Assembly: GCA_003864495.1 (NCBI GenBank)
Contig: ML133454.1
Span: 3,755,442 to 3,819,441 of the forward strand
Length of the DNA stretch: 64,000 nucleotides
Direction: 5' to 3'
DNA from: Nemopilema nomurai
Lineage: Eukaryota; Cnidaria; Scyphozoa; Rhizostomeae; Rhizostomatidae
The notes beneath the pieces were generated by a model. The model was not told the origin of the DNA. It ran no database searches and saw only the letters and a list, made by a program, of their open reading frames with translations. This document shows, in pieces, positions 11,927 through 25,400 of this stretch; within the stretch, counting starts at the first letter, position 1, and every line of letters starts with the position of its first letter. A program made the translations under genes and the position numbers.

Positions 11927-14900
11927 CTGCAATCAAAACTTAGCTTTCGAAAACTATTGAAAGCAAATTTTTGAGCTAGGAATAAACGCTCCCAATAAAC
12001 GCATCGTTTTAAATACTCGCTCGATTCTTTATGCACACTTAGTTGATCTATAAGAATTTGAGAAACTCTCAGCACTTCAGGCAAGTTGTTCATGCAACAC
12101 TTTTCAAACCTCAACCTTCACAGCTCGCGATATTAAGCTCAATTGTTGTTCAAGACGTATTTATACTCATTGCCTGAAATTTTCGAGAAGTCGCTGTAGA
12201 TATACTTCTGCATTTATGACCGCAGTGCAATATACACAAACCACACCTTTGAAGAGGTTTTTGATTGCAAAAGAATAACTAACGTACGCTAGAAAGATTT
12301 CAGCATTTCTAAGGCTTCAAACTTGAAGCAACGGTTGGAATTTGTTGTGCATGATGTATCCATGATGTACGTTAAATTCAATAAAAGCTAGTGCAAATAA
12401 TCTTGGATGAAAGTTTATTCGACTTTTAAGTTACAGTCTTTAATTGCGAGCGAAGTATAAAGAATTAGCATTCACCTCATCCATCTTTTCTGTGAAATGG
12501 TTGGAGATTGTTTCAGCAAGAATTTATTTACACTGAAACAAAAATTTTTGATGTAACAATTCTTTTACAGTATGAATACTACACAATAAATGCAGCTTAA
12601 AGTTCTGTGTACGGGCAAAACAAGGTTGATGAATTCATTTTGATTGTAAAAAAAATTAGCTTTAGCCTAAAGTTGGTCGATGGTTTTTTAAATCGATTTA
12701 AATCGATAAGTTGATCGATTGCTCTGTAAAAATATTTTTCATTGCCTCCTGTCCACATCACAAATTAGTCAGTTAATATTTACAAGCGTAATATTTACAT
12801 AATTGCTCAGTTCACAAATGCAGGCAACTAACCTATAAGTTAAGAAATATTTCGCTTTCAAGACGATAGCAACTTACCATTTAAATAGGAGATTCAATGA
12901 CGCACGAAATTTAATTTTTTAACAATTGTTTTCAAAATATATTTGAACTGTTTTTAGAATAATCGAAATTAACAGCATTCGAATTTGGAACGGAATTCGT
13001 TTACAGTAAGCCTCGTTTTCAAAACATTTCAGCGAAAATAATTCCTTTATGGAATTCTTGCTATGCAACATTTTTATCACAAAGGGATGAGTTGTTACTA
13101 GGTGTTTTTATCATTTATATTCAACTACCCATGGAACCACGCTTTTTCTATCGTCAATTCTTCATTAAAAAAAGAGCGCAGTCAGTTAAAGCTGTGTAAA
13201 AAATTAGTTTCATAATCGATAAAGTTTGCATGGATTTTAATTAATCCTTTAGAGCAATTATTGCAATAAAGTCACGAAGTCTAACTTTTAGATAAGACAG
13301 TGAAAATCTTCTCAGTTATAATGATTTTTGTAAAAACGCTCCTGCATTTGTGAAAAGGAGTGTCTATTGTTTGGGCCTAAAAATGCGAATAATATTTTTC
13401 TCTAGACTGTATTCAATTTTGTTGCTTTTCTAAGAGAAGATTCCTTTTTCTGTTGAACACTATCACAATTTATCAGTTGGTTCCACTTTTCTCATCGTTT
13501 TGATGTCCTATCTTTCTGCATTGTTTTTAATCAAATCTTCCTTTATCATGTATAGCGTTATCACTGCATGTTGATCTACATTTTAAACTATGAAATGAAA
13601 CTTCAGTCAACTGTTTTGGCTCGCAGACAGATGTGCGTTTTTGCTGAGAAACAAGATCAATTATAAGAGAGACGTGACTGATTAACAAGGAGATGGTCTC
13701 AAAAGATCATCTCTAATCAGGCCCGGCGATTTGCATTTGAAAGTGGGGTGATCAGAGAATGAAGATTATGAACGGATTTAGTAATGAATAAAATATCAAG
13801 CAGTTATTGGTATTGGCTAGCAGATTTATAGATATTCGTCGATTGATGATGAATAAATTGATAAGAATTTATCCATCAGCACCAGCAGGGACTTGTAGTC
13901 AAATGTGAAGTGTCCGTTGCAAAATGAAGTGTCCTGAATTCTGCAATTTACTACCTCTAAGGGTAGAAAAATTTCTAAATTTGATAATACTCAGGTTGTG
14001 AAAAGTGTTTTGATTAGCTTGCCAGCTTTAGTAAAGTTTAATGACTTGAACTTTTGTTAGTATGATTCTGTAATGACAGAAATCAACCAGCTATTCACTC
14101 TCCCTGCATTATACAAGCTGAAAAACAGATCGCAAACAATTTCTGAGCAATGATTCACCACTGACCATACTTTCTCAATGCTACCTTAACCATTAGAGTA
14201 TTAAATTAAACTGTAGCACAGGTTATAGTGGATACTTACTCTTGTTGTTGCCACTAAGCCACAGAACTGTTAACCACAAAAATTACACTGCTTAGTTTCA
14301 ACTTCTTTCTTTCGATATTATGCAAAGGTAATGATTTGGAAGCTGGAGGAAACAGGCGAATCGATAATAATCCAGCATCTAATCAGTGCTAATTGCTATA
14401 TTATCCACTCTATTCATCGCTACTACGTACTGCACTATATCCCACAATGCTTTGCTTATACAGCCAGCACTGGTTAGGTGAAGCAGCATTTGCAAGCCCG
14501 AAAAGTTTGAATACATGATTAGCAAGAATTACTATATCCAATGTTAGTTTATGACTGCCAGAAGAAAAAACTTATTACTACCGTTACATGCTTCACTGCT
14601 TAGGCTAAAGACTACTACCGTTAGGGGTTTCCAATATTTTACAATAATTACGTCAGCTTGGACTACCAAGTAGCCCCACCTCCTGGACGGTTCTTCAGTT
14701 TCAAGTGCAACATGTTTGAATGGATCAAAGGAAACACGTAATTTTTACAGCACAATCGTGGCTTGGGTAAAAACGTCAAATTTAACGAACTTACGATTAC
14801 GAAGTCAAGGTTTTTAGCATAAGACTCTAGATCTACGTTCTTGTAGAAAAAGTTAGAGACAATTTAGAAAATTACTTTGGTCTTGAGTGTAATTGTTTTC

Positions 14901-15640
14901 ACGTTTGCACCTCAACTGCGATTCACATTTTAGCAACTTGAAATTCATTTCGCGTCTTCTAAATATTTTAATCATGAAATCATGGCCTACTAAACAAAAC
15001 AAATAACCGAATAAGACGTTCTTTGTCTCTACTTGTAACCTTCTTCCCGTTTCTTTCTACGTGGCCTTAAACATATTTTTTTAGGCAAAAATTTCTTCAC
15101 CTTATAGGTGACAATGTCAAGAAACCAAACGAATTTATATTTTTAAAGACAAAAAGTACTACCTTGTAAAAACACCTGCAATTAGTTTCTGAAATGCATG
15201 CTTGGTGTTAAACTCTGTTTGTACTTTTAGAATGCTGAGAAAGATTACTCTAACCGCTAGAGGAACAAAAGGCCGGTTAAAATGGTCCCTAATGTTATAA
15301 TCAATGTAATGATTTCTTGTTAACTCCGCACGTCATTGAAAGGTGATAGAGCCAATGGCTTTGCAACGGAGATCTCCCATCACCAGAAGGTTAATTCATT
15401 TCTTAGACAATTACGAGCATCGTTGTGAGCTATCATGCAAAAAGACTGCATTTTCCGGTGGGTTCTTGATCAAAGAAATTTTTTTGCAATGACAGGTCTG
15501 TTTGTGGGGGTGAACTGAGCACCTTTTGTTTGAAGTGTGTAAAATGACTGTGCTCATCACTTAACAGATGAAGTACCGAACAGACATATAGTTATCCAAA
15601 TGGAGTGGTGAGCACTGATTCTTTCCCTCGAGCCAGATCC
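11927..15640. other. Intergenic region between divergent genes
   Basis: AT-rich sequence with short open frames only. I see no exon chain, RNA gene or clear mobile element. It separates the minus-strand USP-like gene from the plus-strand ZCCHC14-like gene, so 5' untranslated exons and promoters for both could lie here. An ORF at 12114-11920 is in a different frame from the first USP-like exon and is not used. Confidence 0.5.
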
Positions 15641-15649
15641 AGCAAGGAT

Positions 15650-15711
15650 GCCGCCATTTTTGTTGCGTGACAGGGCACGTGACCAATCGTTCTAAGAACC
15701 TAATGCGCATG
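15650..15711. promoter_or_regulatory. Candidate promoter with YY1-, E-box-, CCAAT- and NRF1-like motifs
   Basis: Within 62 bp lie GCCGCCATTTT (YY1-like, 15650-15660), CACGTGAC (E-box, 15676-15683), CCAAT (15683-15687) and TGCGCATG (NRF1 half-site-like, 15704-15711). Such clusters mark TATA-less animal promoters. The position, about 750 bp before the first ZCCHC14-like coding exon, would imply either a 5' untranslated stretch or intron. It could equally serve the divergent USP-like gene. No transcription start evidence is available. Confidence 0.35.
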
Positions 15712-16460
15712 ACCGAGTTTCGGTCGTCGATGTGCGGTTGCGTTAAAAAGCATCCTTTAGACGGTATGTTTATGGTTTGACAACGTTAACAATATGATTA
15801 TGATTATAAATTCTTACTCTTATTAAAAAAGGAAATTCAATTTGAATGACTTCAAAATAAGTTTAGCTATGAATTTGAATTCAAGAACATGGCAAGTTCG
15901 ATTAAAATGTAAGGGTTGACCGGGGGCTCTGAGCAATTTACCGACAGGGTTGATTAAAGATAGTTAATCATAGCGCTAAAGCTTCACCCTCTAGTACCGT
16001 AGTGGTTCCTTTGTGTCTAAGCTGGATATAACAAAAGTACAAATCTAACTCTTCCCCAAAATACCGACACGCTGTTATAGTTGTTTCAACATTTACCGAC
16101 AGGCAAAAAATTACCGACGGCTTCTACAAAAAGTGTGACATCCCCCCCTCCCTTGTTTATTTCACTTTCAAGTTGCAAATGTTTGAAATAGGAGAAATGA
16201 TGAACTAGCGTTATGATGATTATGAATGCTTTCGTGTCTGCTTTCGCGTCGCATGATGGGATTGCAACTCTTGCCCATGGCAAATTTGGTCGATTGGGCC
16301 TATGTGCTTTAGTACTGATAATTAGAGCAATCCAGTATAGTGCAGAGAAGGTGTAATGTTAACAGTTTTATGCTTGGAGTATAAACATTTTACTGAGAAC
16401 CCATACATTTGGACTTGCTTTTTATGACAAATATAGCATTTTGAAGATGGTAAAAATAGA

Positions 16461-19400
16461 TTGAATCGTCGCCAGTGTCACAGTGCTGCTTGCGTCGCCT
16501 TGAAGATGGTTTGTAAAGAAGGAGTTGTTATATGGTTTAGGGGCCTGCAAGGAGACGAACGGATCGATCTAATGTGTAGCTTGTTAGATTGCTGTGTTCC
16601 ATTAGAACTCCGATTCCTTGGCACATATATTGAGTTTGCTGCGAGTAAACACTACTCAAACTTACAGAAATACGAGAAAACGGTGAACGAAAGTTCCTTT
16701 GGTGAGCTTAGAGACCTTTACGATGCAAGGATTAGGCGAAAATTTCTTATCTATCTCGCACTTTTGTATTCTTATAATAAAAAAGCTGCAACTGATATGT
16801 TCAAATATTTAGAAGATTTTGAATTACCTAGTGAAAAACAGAATTCAAAGAACGATAATTTGTCATTGAATGGAGAAGCTGGTTCTGACGAAGAGACTTG
16901 CTTGGATGAAATTAAGTTGCTGTTGTCGATGGCCTCCTATCACCCCGCTTTTACATTTCACCAAAAGCAGACCATACGAAACAAGCTCGTAAGTATATTC
17001 AACTGATTGCCTCAAGTAGTAAAGATCTTTATTAACAGCTACGATATTGGCTAGTCAAAGGCTTCGCTTCTTTTAAGCTTTCCCTGAAGTCTCGAACACG
17101 TTGCATGCTCATCAGTTGACTGAAAATGCATGATGCAGAAATTGCAAAGTGCTTTTCCAAACCTTATAGACAATCCTGCAATGAAATTTATTTAGAATTA
17201 AAGACTGTTCTCCATAGTTCGCTCTACAGATAGATATTTTGATAGTTGAGCTCACAAGTATGATGGAAGGGAAGCCAGACATTATTCACCTTGCCCAAAT
17301 AAGTTGCCATACTTTATACAAATATGATTGCCACTATATGTTGTTGCCACTAATGGGTTTATTTATTGTGAGTCTTGTTCACTTTGTAGCCCCATTTACC
17401 AACTTATTATGGCTTTAAATTTCACCAAATCTTAGGTTTCCCAAAATGTAAATTTCCTGGAAATTCTTCTTTGATATACCTAAACAGACCTTTAACTACT
17501 ATGATTATTGACTTTTTCAGTAGAAAATCTTGTGTTTCTGTAGTGTATTTTTCAATGACAAATTTGCAGTCTGGTTTTAGAGAAATGGAAAAGTTGATGA
17601 TTCTCCATCACTATTTGGCTCAGTACTCTCTTAACAAGTGAATTTCCATGACGTTCTATGCATAGAAATGTGTATATATATTATTTGACAGAATGTAGCG
17701 ATAGGTTTTTTATGGCTGAAACACATACCAGTTTCTATGTACATTTGAATGTTTGAATGAATAGCACCTAAAATAACTGATGCTCGAAGCTTCATTCCGC
17801 AGAAGAAATAATCAATGATACTTAGTTTTGCCAACCTTAGACCATGCATTAGTTTCGTTTTCTTTGTTTTGGTATAAGGGCATTTTGATTTTCCTGTTAG
17901 TTATTTTAAGGTTGTGCAGATAGCCTTCTGCAATGCTTCATTTATCCAGCTGTTTGCTCATTTTTCATTTGTTTGCTTTTTTCAATGTCCAAATGACCTA
18001 AAAAACTGGGTGAAAGTACTTTTCAAACAATGTAAGGCATGTCTCTTGTACTATGGTTAACATTTTATCCTAGGATAATGACTTATTAGAAACTTTGAGG
18101 AATTTAGATTGTAAAAGTTTTGAAAACCATACAATTTTCATTGAATGTATGAACCCAAAGATAAACAATGGCAGGTTTTAGCAAATACTTTTTTTTGTTA
18201 AATCTTCTTTTCTCAATCCCAATATCCATGGTAATAGCAGGTATCCTTCTTGATAAGAGTTTTGCCTCATCAATTGTAAAGATGGTCTAGCACAAGTTTC
18301 AAGTATTCATTTAGAAAAAAATAAATTCCTACAACACTTTTTGTTTTGGTGCTTTGATTCTTTGCCAAATAGTTCAATGACTTACAGCCAACCATTTATG
18401 AAGTTGTTTTGTAAATGAACTACACATCTAAATTCTGGCAGGAAAAGTTGTTTTTTAGCTATTCAGTAATATTTCCCAGTAGTGACTTTTAATTTTTTAG
18501 CATGGGTATTTTGATTTGTGGTGTTATTGAAATTAAGCTGATTTTGCATTTCCTTTGTTTTGGTTTTGAAATTGCATTTGTTAGATTTGGTTCTCCTAAA
18601 ACTTTAATACTGATACTTAATTACATCTAAAGTCTCTTGTGGGATGATTATTTTACCCTGTGGCTACAACTTTTGTGGATGTTTGATACCAACACTTGTG
18701 AATAATGACTCTGCAAAATGAACTGTAACATCAATAGTTATGTTTTATTAATAACCTTGTAGGATTTTCCACAAAAGCCAACACAATCAACAAGCACCAT
18801 CCAACAAAAAGAAGCTCCGACTGAGTCAATAAGGAAAAGTCCACAAGTCTGTTCTAATCTCAACGAACTTGTTTATGTCCGGACTGACATTTCAAACATT
18901 TCATTATCAAGTGGTAAGTTTATATTTACTTTAAGTTAGATAGAGAATAACATTTCTTCAGATTTTTTCATTTCTTGTCTTGATCCTGGAGTGGCTTTTC
19001 TCCAAAGAGGTTATGTTTAAAGTCAATTTGATTTGTTTAATGTAGCTCATAAAATCTCATTCAATTGCCAATGAAAGCTCTGAAATCTTCTGTAACATAT
19101 AATCATTTGCTGGGTTACTTTATACACTATCTCTTATTTTATAACTAGTTATAATATAAATTTATGTTTACAAACTGTTGGCTTCCCACCTATGTTTGTC
19201 TCCTTAAACAGTTTATCTGTTATTGTGTCCCTTTATTAAGCTCTCAAACATGTGCAAAACTTCCTCTACCTTGTAAAATGATTTTAAAATTTTAAAAATT
19301 TGCAGTGCAACAGTCATTCTTTAGCAATGGCTGCTATTTGGCTGGTAGGGTTATTACTGATATCTGCTTGAAATTTTCAAGCCATTCAGATTTCGATTTC

Positions 19401-22400
19401 TTAGAACAAGCTATGTTTGAACTGAGGAGAGCATATGTTTGTTCTCTACCTTGCTTTATTGGGTTTAATCTGAATATCTTCTATTATCTTGCCCTATATT
19501 CATTTTACAGAACACGAATGATAACTGTATGCTTGCTGTACTGATAGGGAGTCCCTCTATATAACTTCATGAATTACTATCTTCATTATCTGCTACTTTC
19601 TGTGGCTTTCATCATAACTGCATTTTGGTTTAGTGTCTGTTTGACTTTTTTATCTCTTCATTCATTTTAAAAGTAAGGCAAAGCATCAGCCTGTTAACTT
19701 AATAGTGAAAATGCTTCTAAGAAGAAGTGGCTTTGAAATGTTTTTGGAGGCTCCTAGTTTTTTCTTTAAGAAAACAATATTGGAAGGCATGACCTGGAAC
19801 GATATAGCAGAATTAGATGCCCCTTCTTTATCCAGAAACTTATTCATTTCGATTCAGACAATTTATTCCAGGGTTAAGATCAATTTTCTGAGCTTTCGGT
19901 CATTTCAGAACCATGCCCGATTGTTAGTGAATTCTTCATTTGTTAACAAAATCCGTGTCACGGATGTTAAGTTCACAAAGAGAGGCAGATAGCACTGTGT
20001 CTTTACCGGCATCCTTTCCCTTAAGTGCTGCGCTTGCAACTGCTTTGTTGCTTATGAATGCAGAATCATGTAGCTTTCCATCATTGTTCAAGAACTCGAG
20101 TTTGACCCAAAATGTCCCTTGTTGTGACCCTTTGGCAAAGTCGCCAAGGCCTTGTGTTGGAAACATCAAACGTCGCTTCGACGCTTTTTTAGTTTACCTG
20201 CTGTGTTTCAATTTGAAAGTGGGATGGTTTGTGTAGGGCTTTCGAAGAAGGTTTTAATCATGTGGGAGTAGTGAAGGGAAATAGGCAACCCACGTGTGTT
20301 GAGTCAACAAACATCTTCACAGTTTGCGAGCTCAGTAAAGTATGTGCCTTCCTCGGCATTTGCAATCTAGAGTGTTTGCGCAGTGGCTGGTCTGACCTGT
20401 TTTGAATAATCTTGATTCTTGAGGGTTATCGTCTTTGACCATGGTCGTTATGCTTCCACAAAACTTGAGCGATACTTTGCTATTTTGCAACTCGCGATTA
20501 AGATTTGTGGTGGTAGAAATCAGGCAGATGCATCTCCTGGTCAAGTTTGCCTGGAAATTCTCGACTTGTTTGCTTCTTTAAAGTGTTTGCTTCTTTATGG
20601 GCAATTTTCATGTCTGTAAAGTGTTTTCAGTGCGTTGCTTTTTGGGATTCTCCCTACCTTTCTCGTTGGAGCATATTTCAGAGTGCTTCGCTAAAGCACC
20701 CTGTCATTAGCTACCAGCTGAAGAAGTCAATGGCTCACCGGCACAAATGCTGGTATCAAGTGCGCACATGGGTTCTCCGGCACTAGATGTATCTACTTCG
20801 TTCCTGGAAAATGTCTTTTGCGGCTAGTGTAACCGCAATCTATAGATACACCCAAAGCCTTCATTTCTATTGACCCGTTCACTGGAAGCCTGTCTGGAGT
20901 TGTTTCCTCTTTGCGAAACCAGACGCTTGTTGATTGGCCTATCTTGTTAATAGCTTTCAATGGACGCTCTTAAACCGTGACGCGTCTGGTCCAGAGTCCT
21001 TTCGATGGAATCCGGCAATCTTGAATTGCATAACAGCACCACTCGCCTGCTAAGCTGTGTGGAGGAGAGCAAATTAGAGAAAGGCTGGCTGTGCGGGGGG
21101 GGGGGGGGGACAAATTAGTGAGAATCCTGCTGTGCTGCGTGGAGGAGGGCTAATTAGAGAAAGGCTGGCTGTGCTGTGTGGAGGTGGGCTGAGTGGGAAT
21201 ATAGAGGTGAAAAATGACGGAGCAGCTGGTTGTATAGTTTGAAGAAGAGAAAGCAGAAGTCGGATATTTTTAACTTGATAATGCTTCCGGCTTAATCTCA
21301 ACTTAGAAGAACACTGTAGTTGATTGCGCAAATATGGATAACAGTGTGAAATATTTCCCGGCTGAAATTAGCACTTCGGCAGTATACTATTTCCTGGACG
21401 AGTAGTAAATTTTTTTATGTGTTACCCTTAGGAAATAAGGTGCAATGACATTGTTGAAAGCTCACTCTTCTCCTTGTGTGGCTGTTGTAGAGATGACACT
21501 AGCTGGTTAACTGAAAGCACCTTTGTTTGCTCTGTTTCGGATTTCTAAACTTTTAAGATCTGTTTGAGATCTGTTTGAGATCTGTTTGAGATCTGTTTGA
21601 GATCTGTTTGAGATTTGTTTGAGATCTGTTTGAGGTCTGTTTGATGCTTAAAGTCGATGGCTATGATTCTTAAACTTGATGGCTATGATGCTTAAACTTG
21701 ATGGCTATGATTCTTAAACTTGATGGCTATGATTCTTAAACCTGATGGCTATGATTCTTAAACTTGATGGCTATGATTCTTAAACTGATGGCTATGATTC
21801 TTAAACTTGATGGCTATGATTCTTAAACTTGATGGCTATGATTCTTAAACTTGATGGCTATGATTCTTAAACTGATGGCTATGATTCTTAAACTTGATGG
21901 CTATGATTCTTAAACTTGATGGCTATGATTCTTAAACTTGATGGCTATGATTCTTAAACTTGATGGCTATGATTCTTAAACTTGATGGCTATGATTCTTA
22001 AACTGATGGCTATGATTCTTAAACTTGATGGCTATGATTCTTAAACTTGATGGCTATGATCTTAAACTTGATGGCTATGATCTTAAACTTGATGGCTATG
22101 ATTCTTAAACTTGATGGCTATGATTCTTAAACTTGATGGCTATGATTCTTAAACTTGATGGCTATGATTCTTAAACTTGATGGCTATGATTCTTAAACCT
22201 GATGGCTATGATTCTTAAACTTGATGGCTATGATCTTAAACTGATGGCTATGATTCTTAAACTTGATGGCTATGATGCTTAAACTTGATGGCTATGATTC
22301 TTAAACTTGATGGCTATGATTCTTAAACTTGATGGCTATGATTCTTAAACCTGATGGCTATGATTCTTAAACTTGATGGCTATGATCTTAAACTTGATGG

Positions 22401-25400
22401 CTATGATCTTAAACTTGATGGCTATGATTCTTAAACTTGATGGCTATGATTCTTAAACCTGATGGCTATGATTCTTAAACTTGAGGCTATGATCTTAAAC
22501 TTGATGGCTATGATTCTTAAACTGATGGCTATGATTCTTAAACTGATGGCTATGATTCTTAAACTGATGGCTATGATTCTTAAACTTGATGGCTATGATC
22601 TTAAACTTGATGGCTATGATTCTTAAACTTGATGGCTATGATTCTTAAACTTGATGGCTATGATTCTTAAACTTGATGGCTATGATTCTTAAACTTGATG
22701 GCTATGATGTCTGTTTTAGGTATCACATCGGGAACAAGACTGCAGTCTCCGCTGGACAACCGATTGCCCACCCGATACCAAGCCGTGCCCTTCGCCCCCC
22801 TGTTCTCGCAGGCACCGGCCATACCCACAACTCCATTTCAAAGCATTCCAGTATGCAATATTGGGAGCATGCACGCTATTCCCGGCCCGATCACTGTTTA
22901 CCCAACCAACCCCCATACTCAAGTACCGCCGACCTTACAACCAATGTTGGTTAAGCCCAGTTCAGTTGGAAAAAGCGGGGGGTTAGCGCAAGGACCGAAT
23001 GGAGTCATTCACACAATTTATCCAGCACCAGTATTCGGTGAGTAGCGCACAGCCTAAAGTTTGGTTTTCCTGTTTCAATGACCTTCTCATCGTCAATCGA
23101 CAGCTTTATTGCAGGGGGTGATTTTGCTTGTCACTCGAAGTTCTTAGGCTTTATAACACTGATGCAACACAACAACAACAATCACAACAACAACAATCAC
23201 AACAAAAACACCTGGCTCTCAGCGGCCTAGCCCTCGGCAGGTGATTCTTTTGAAAAACTGCTCTTGATTTTAGTCTTGGAGCTAACTGTAGCGTCGAGTT
23301 CCCTGGTCGATTAATTATCGTCTAGACCCCGTCTTTCAGATAAGACTGCCTACGGCCTAGTCAAAACCTTTCTTTGAAAATCCTTAAGTCTCGCAAAGCC
23401 TATATATAATTTTCCTAAGTACTTAAGATTGCCAAATGATTTTCACAAGCATTTTCAAATAATGATTTCCGCTCTAACGTTTGGGGTTTTTCTCAAAATT
23501 AAAGGTAAAAGACTTGAAATTGAAATTTGGTCAAGTTTGAAATTTAAAATTTTTGTGTCAAAGGCCGCTTCATCCTGAAACGTGGAGTTTCATAATTAGG
23601 CAGCTTGAAAAGGATACGCTTATGGTCCGACCGGGATTCAACTTGAAGCCCATTTAGGAGTCGTTAGGGTGGTGGGGTGCAATTGATAGCTTCATTTGTT
23701 GGCGGCGCTTTATTGGATCCATTTGGCCATATCCTGTTACAGGCAGATCGCCAATACTGGATCTCTTCCCTTCTTTTACTTTAGTTGACTGGAAGAATTC
23801 GACTTTGATGATATCGTCTTGATCGGGTACAATTCAGGGGATCTCTATTTGCTACCACCTCTATCTAGTCTTTGCGGTCCACATCTCTGAACCTAGAACA
23901 CAATGCAGTGTATCTGTTGACCATAAATTGCTGTTTGCCCAAGCGAATAAGGCTACTCTGGAGCGTTGTCCTAAGCTGCAATACAAATGGGATTGGTATG
24001 GCTTCATTACCAAAAGGACATTAAGAGGACGAAATAACTGCGAATCGATTCTAGAGCACGCTAAGCCAAAGTCCATTGTGTACTTTGTTTTGATCCCTTT
24101 GTTGCTAAGGGTAAGGAGGGGCAATAGATTGATTTTAGAGAATTTTCTGGCAAATCAATTATATGCCGTCCTAAGCTTTTTTGTGGGGATGTCCCGTTTT
24201 GGCTCGAGATCAACCCAACTGCCATCAGTGAAGGGGATTTTGACAGGGAATCTCCACGTCACGAGGGTTCTCACCAGTTAACATCACACCAGCGAATTTC
24301 CTCGTTTGTTAGCAAGGTTCTTGTGCTACTCGTTGTATTTAGCTAAAAAAATTATAGTCTTGTGCCCGTCCAATTTCTTAGTTTTATAATCATACTCGTA
24401 AAAGACGGCCATTCGAAGGCTAAACACATTACCCAAGACCTTGTCTGCATCTTTGTTGACTTTAATTAAAATTATTAAGAATTCTTATCCGAACATATTG
24501 TCGAGAAGTTGCTGCCAGCTAAGGTCTCGTCGATCTTTGTTGAATCCAGAGTAAGGTTTCTTATGATTTTTTCCTAGACTTTTGTTATTTTGTCAAGAGA
24601 CTGAAGCCCATGCTAAGCGTACCTCTTGATATTTCTGTATTGTTGTTCCAAATTGAGAAGAATCTTGATTGTCAGTCAGCCACGTGGTGAATCCGGTGAC
24701 GGGGCGTAATTCTGAGACCGTCTTGTGATCCGTTTGACCCTGTTGCATTGGTCCTCTGCCTCCTGCGCTTGTTTGGTTGGCCAAGAAGGTTTCTGGTTTT
24801 GCCACCCACCTTGTCTTACGTTATCGTCGCGCGAAGAACTTCTCAATCAGCCCTCCTTCTGATGGTTGATTGTTGCTATCAGAGTTTGTGAAGTAGCAAG
24901 TGATTGTGTGCAAAGCAGTGTTGCGAGAATCTCAATGTGGATGTAGCCATGTTTCCATTTGAAATAAAAGAATCAGTCTAATACACAGATCCCCAGCTAT
25001 CTTCTAGACACGTCCAATGTGTCTCATATGACAACTTTTCTTTTTTTACTTCCATTTGCACTTTCATTGGTTACTGGTTATTGGTTTCGACCATTCGATA
25101 TCATTCTGTATGTGCTAATTAAGCTTTGACTTATTTAATCTTTTTTATGTCTGTGTAAATCAATTCTGAATAGATGCAAGATACACAAAGTGAATACAAG
25201 CGATATCTGCTCAGGCTCGGCCCATTTGATGGCTGTTCCCCATCCGAAAAAGAGCCTCCAAAACTTTGCATCTGTTCCATCCTTGTTTAGGTTCCCCCAA
25301 AACTACCCGTCCTTCGTTGAGTTTCATTCACAAACCACTAACTGCTTGGTGTTTTGTTTTTCAGCAGCCAATCCAAGTCCGACGTCGTCTTCGGTGGTCA

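Noticed and set aside
11920..12114. Minus-strand ORF MRFEKCCMNNLPEVLRVSQI upstream of the USP-like start
   Set aside because: Different frame from the first accepted exon and no donor found to join it.
16086..16283. Minus-strand ORF MPWARVAIPSCDAKADTK
   Set aside because: Short, no family resemblance and no splice partners; lies in the intergenic 5' region.
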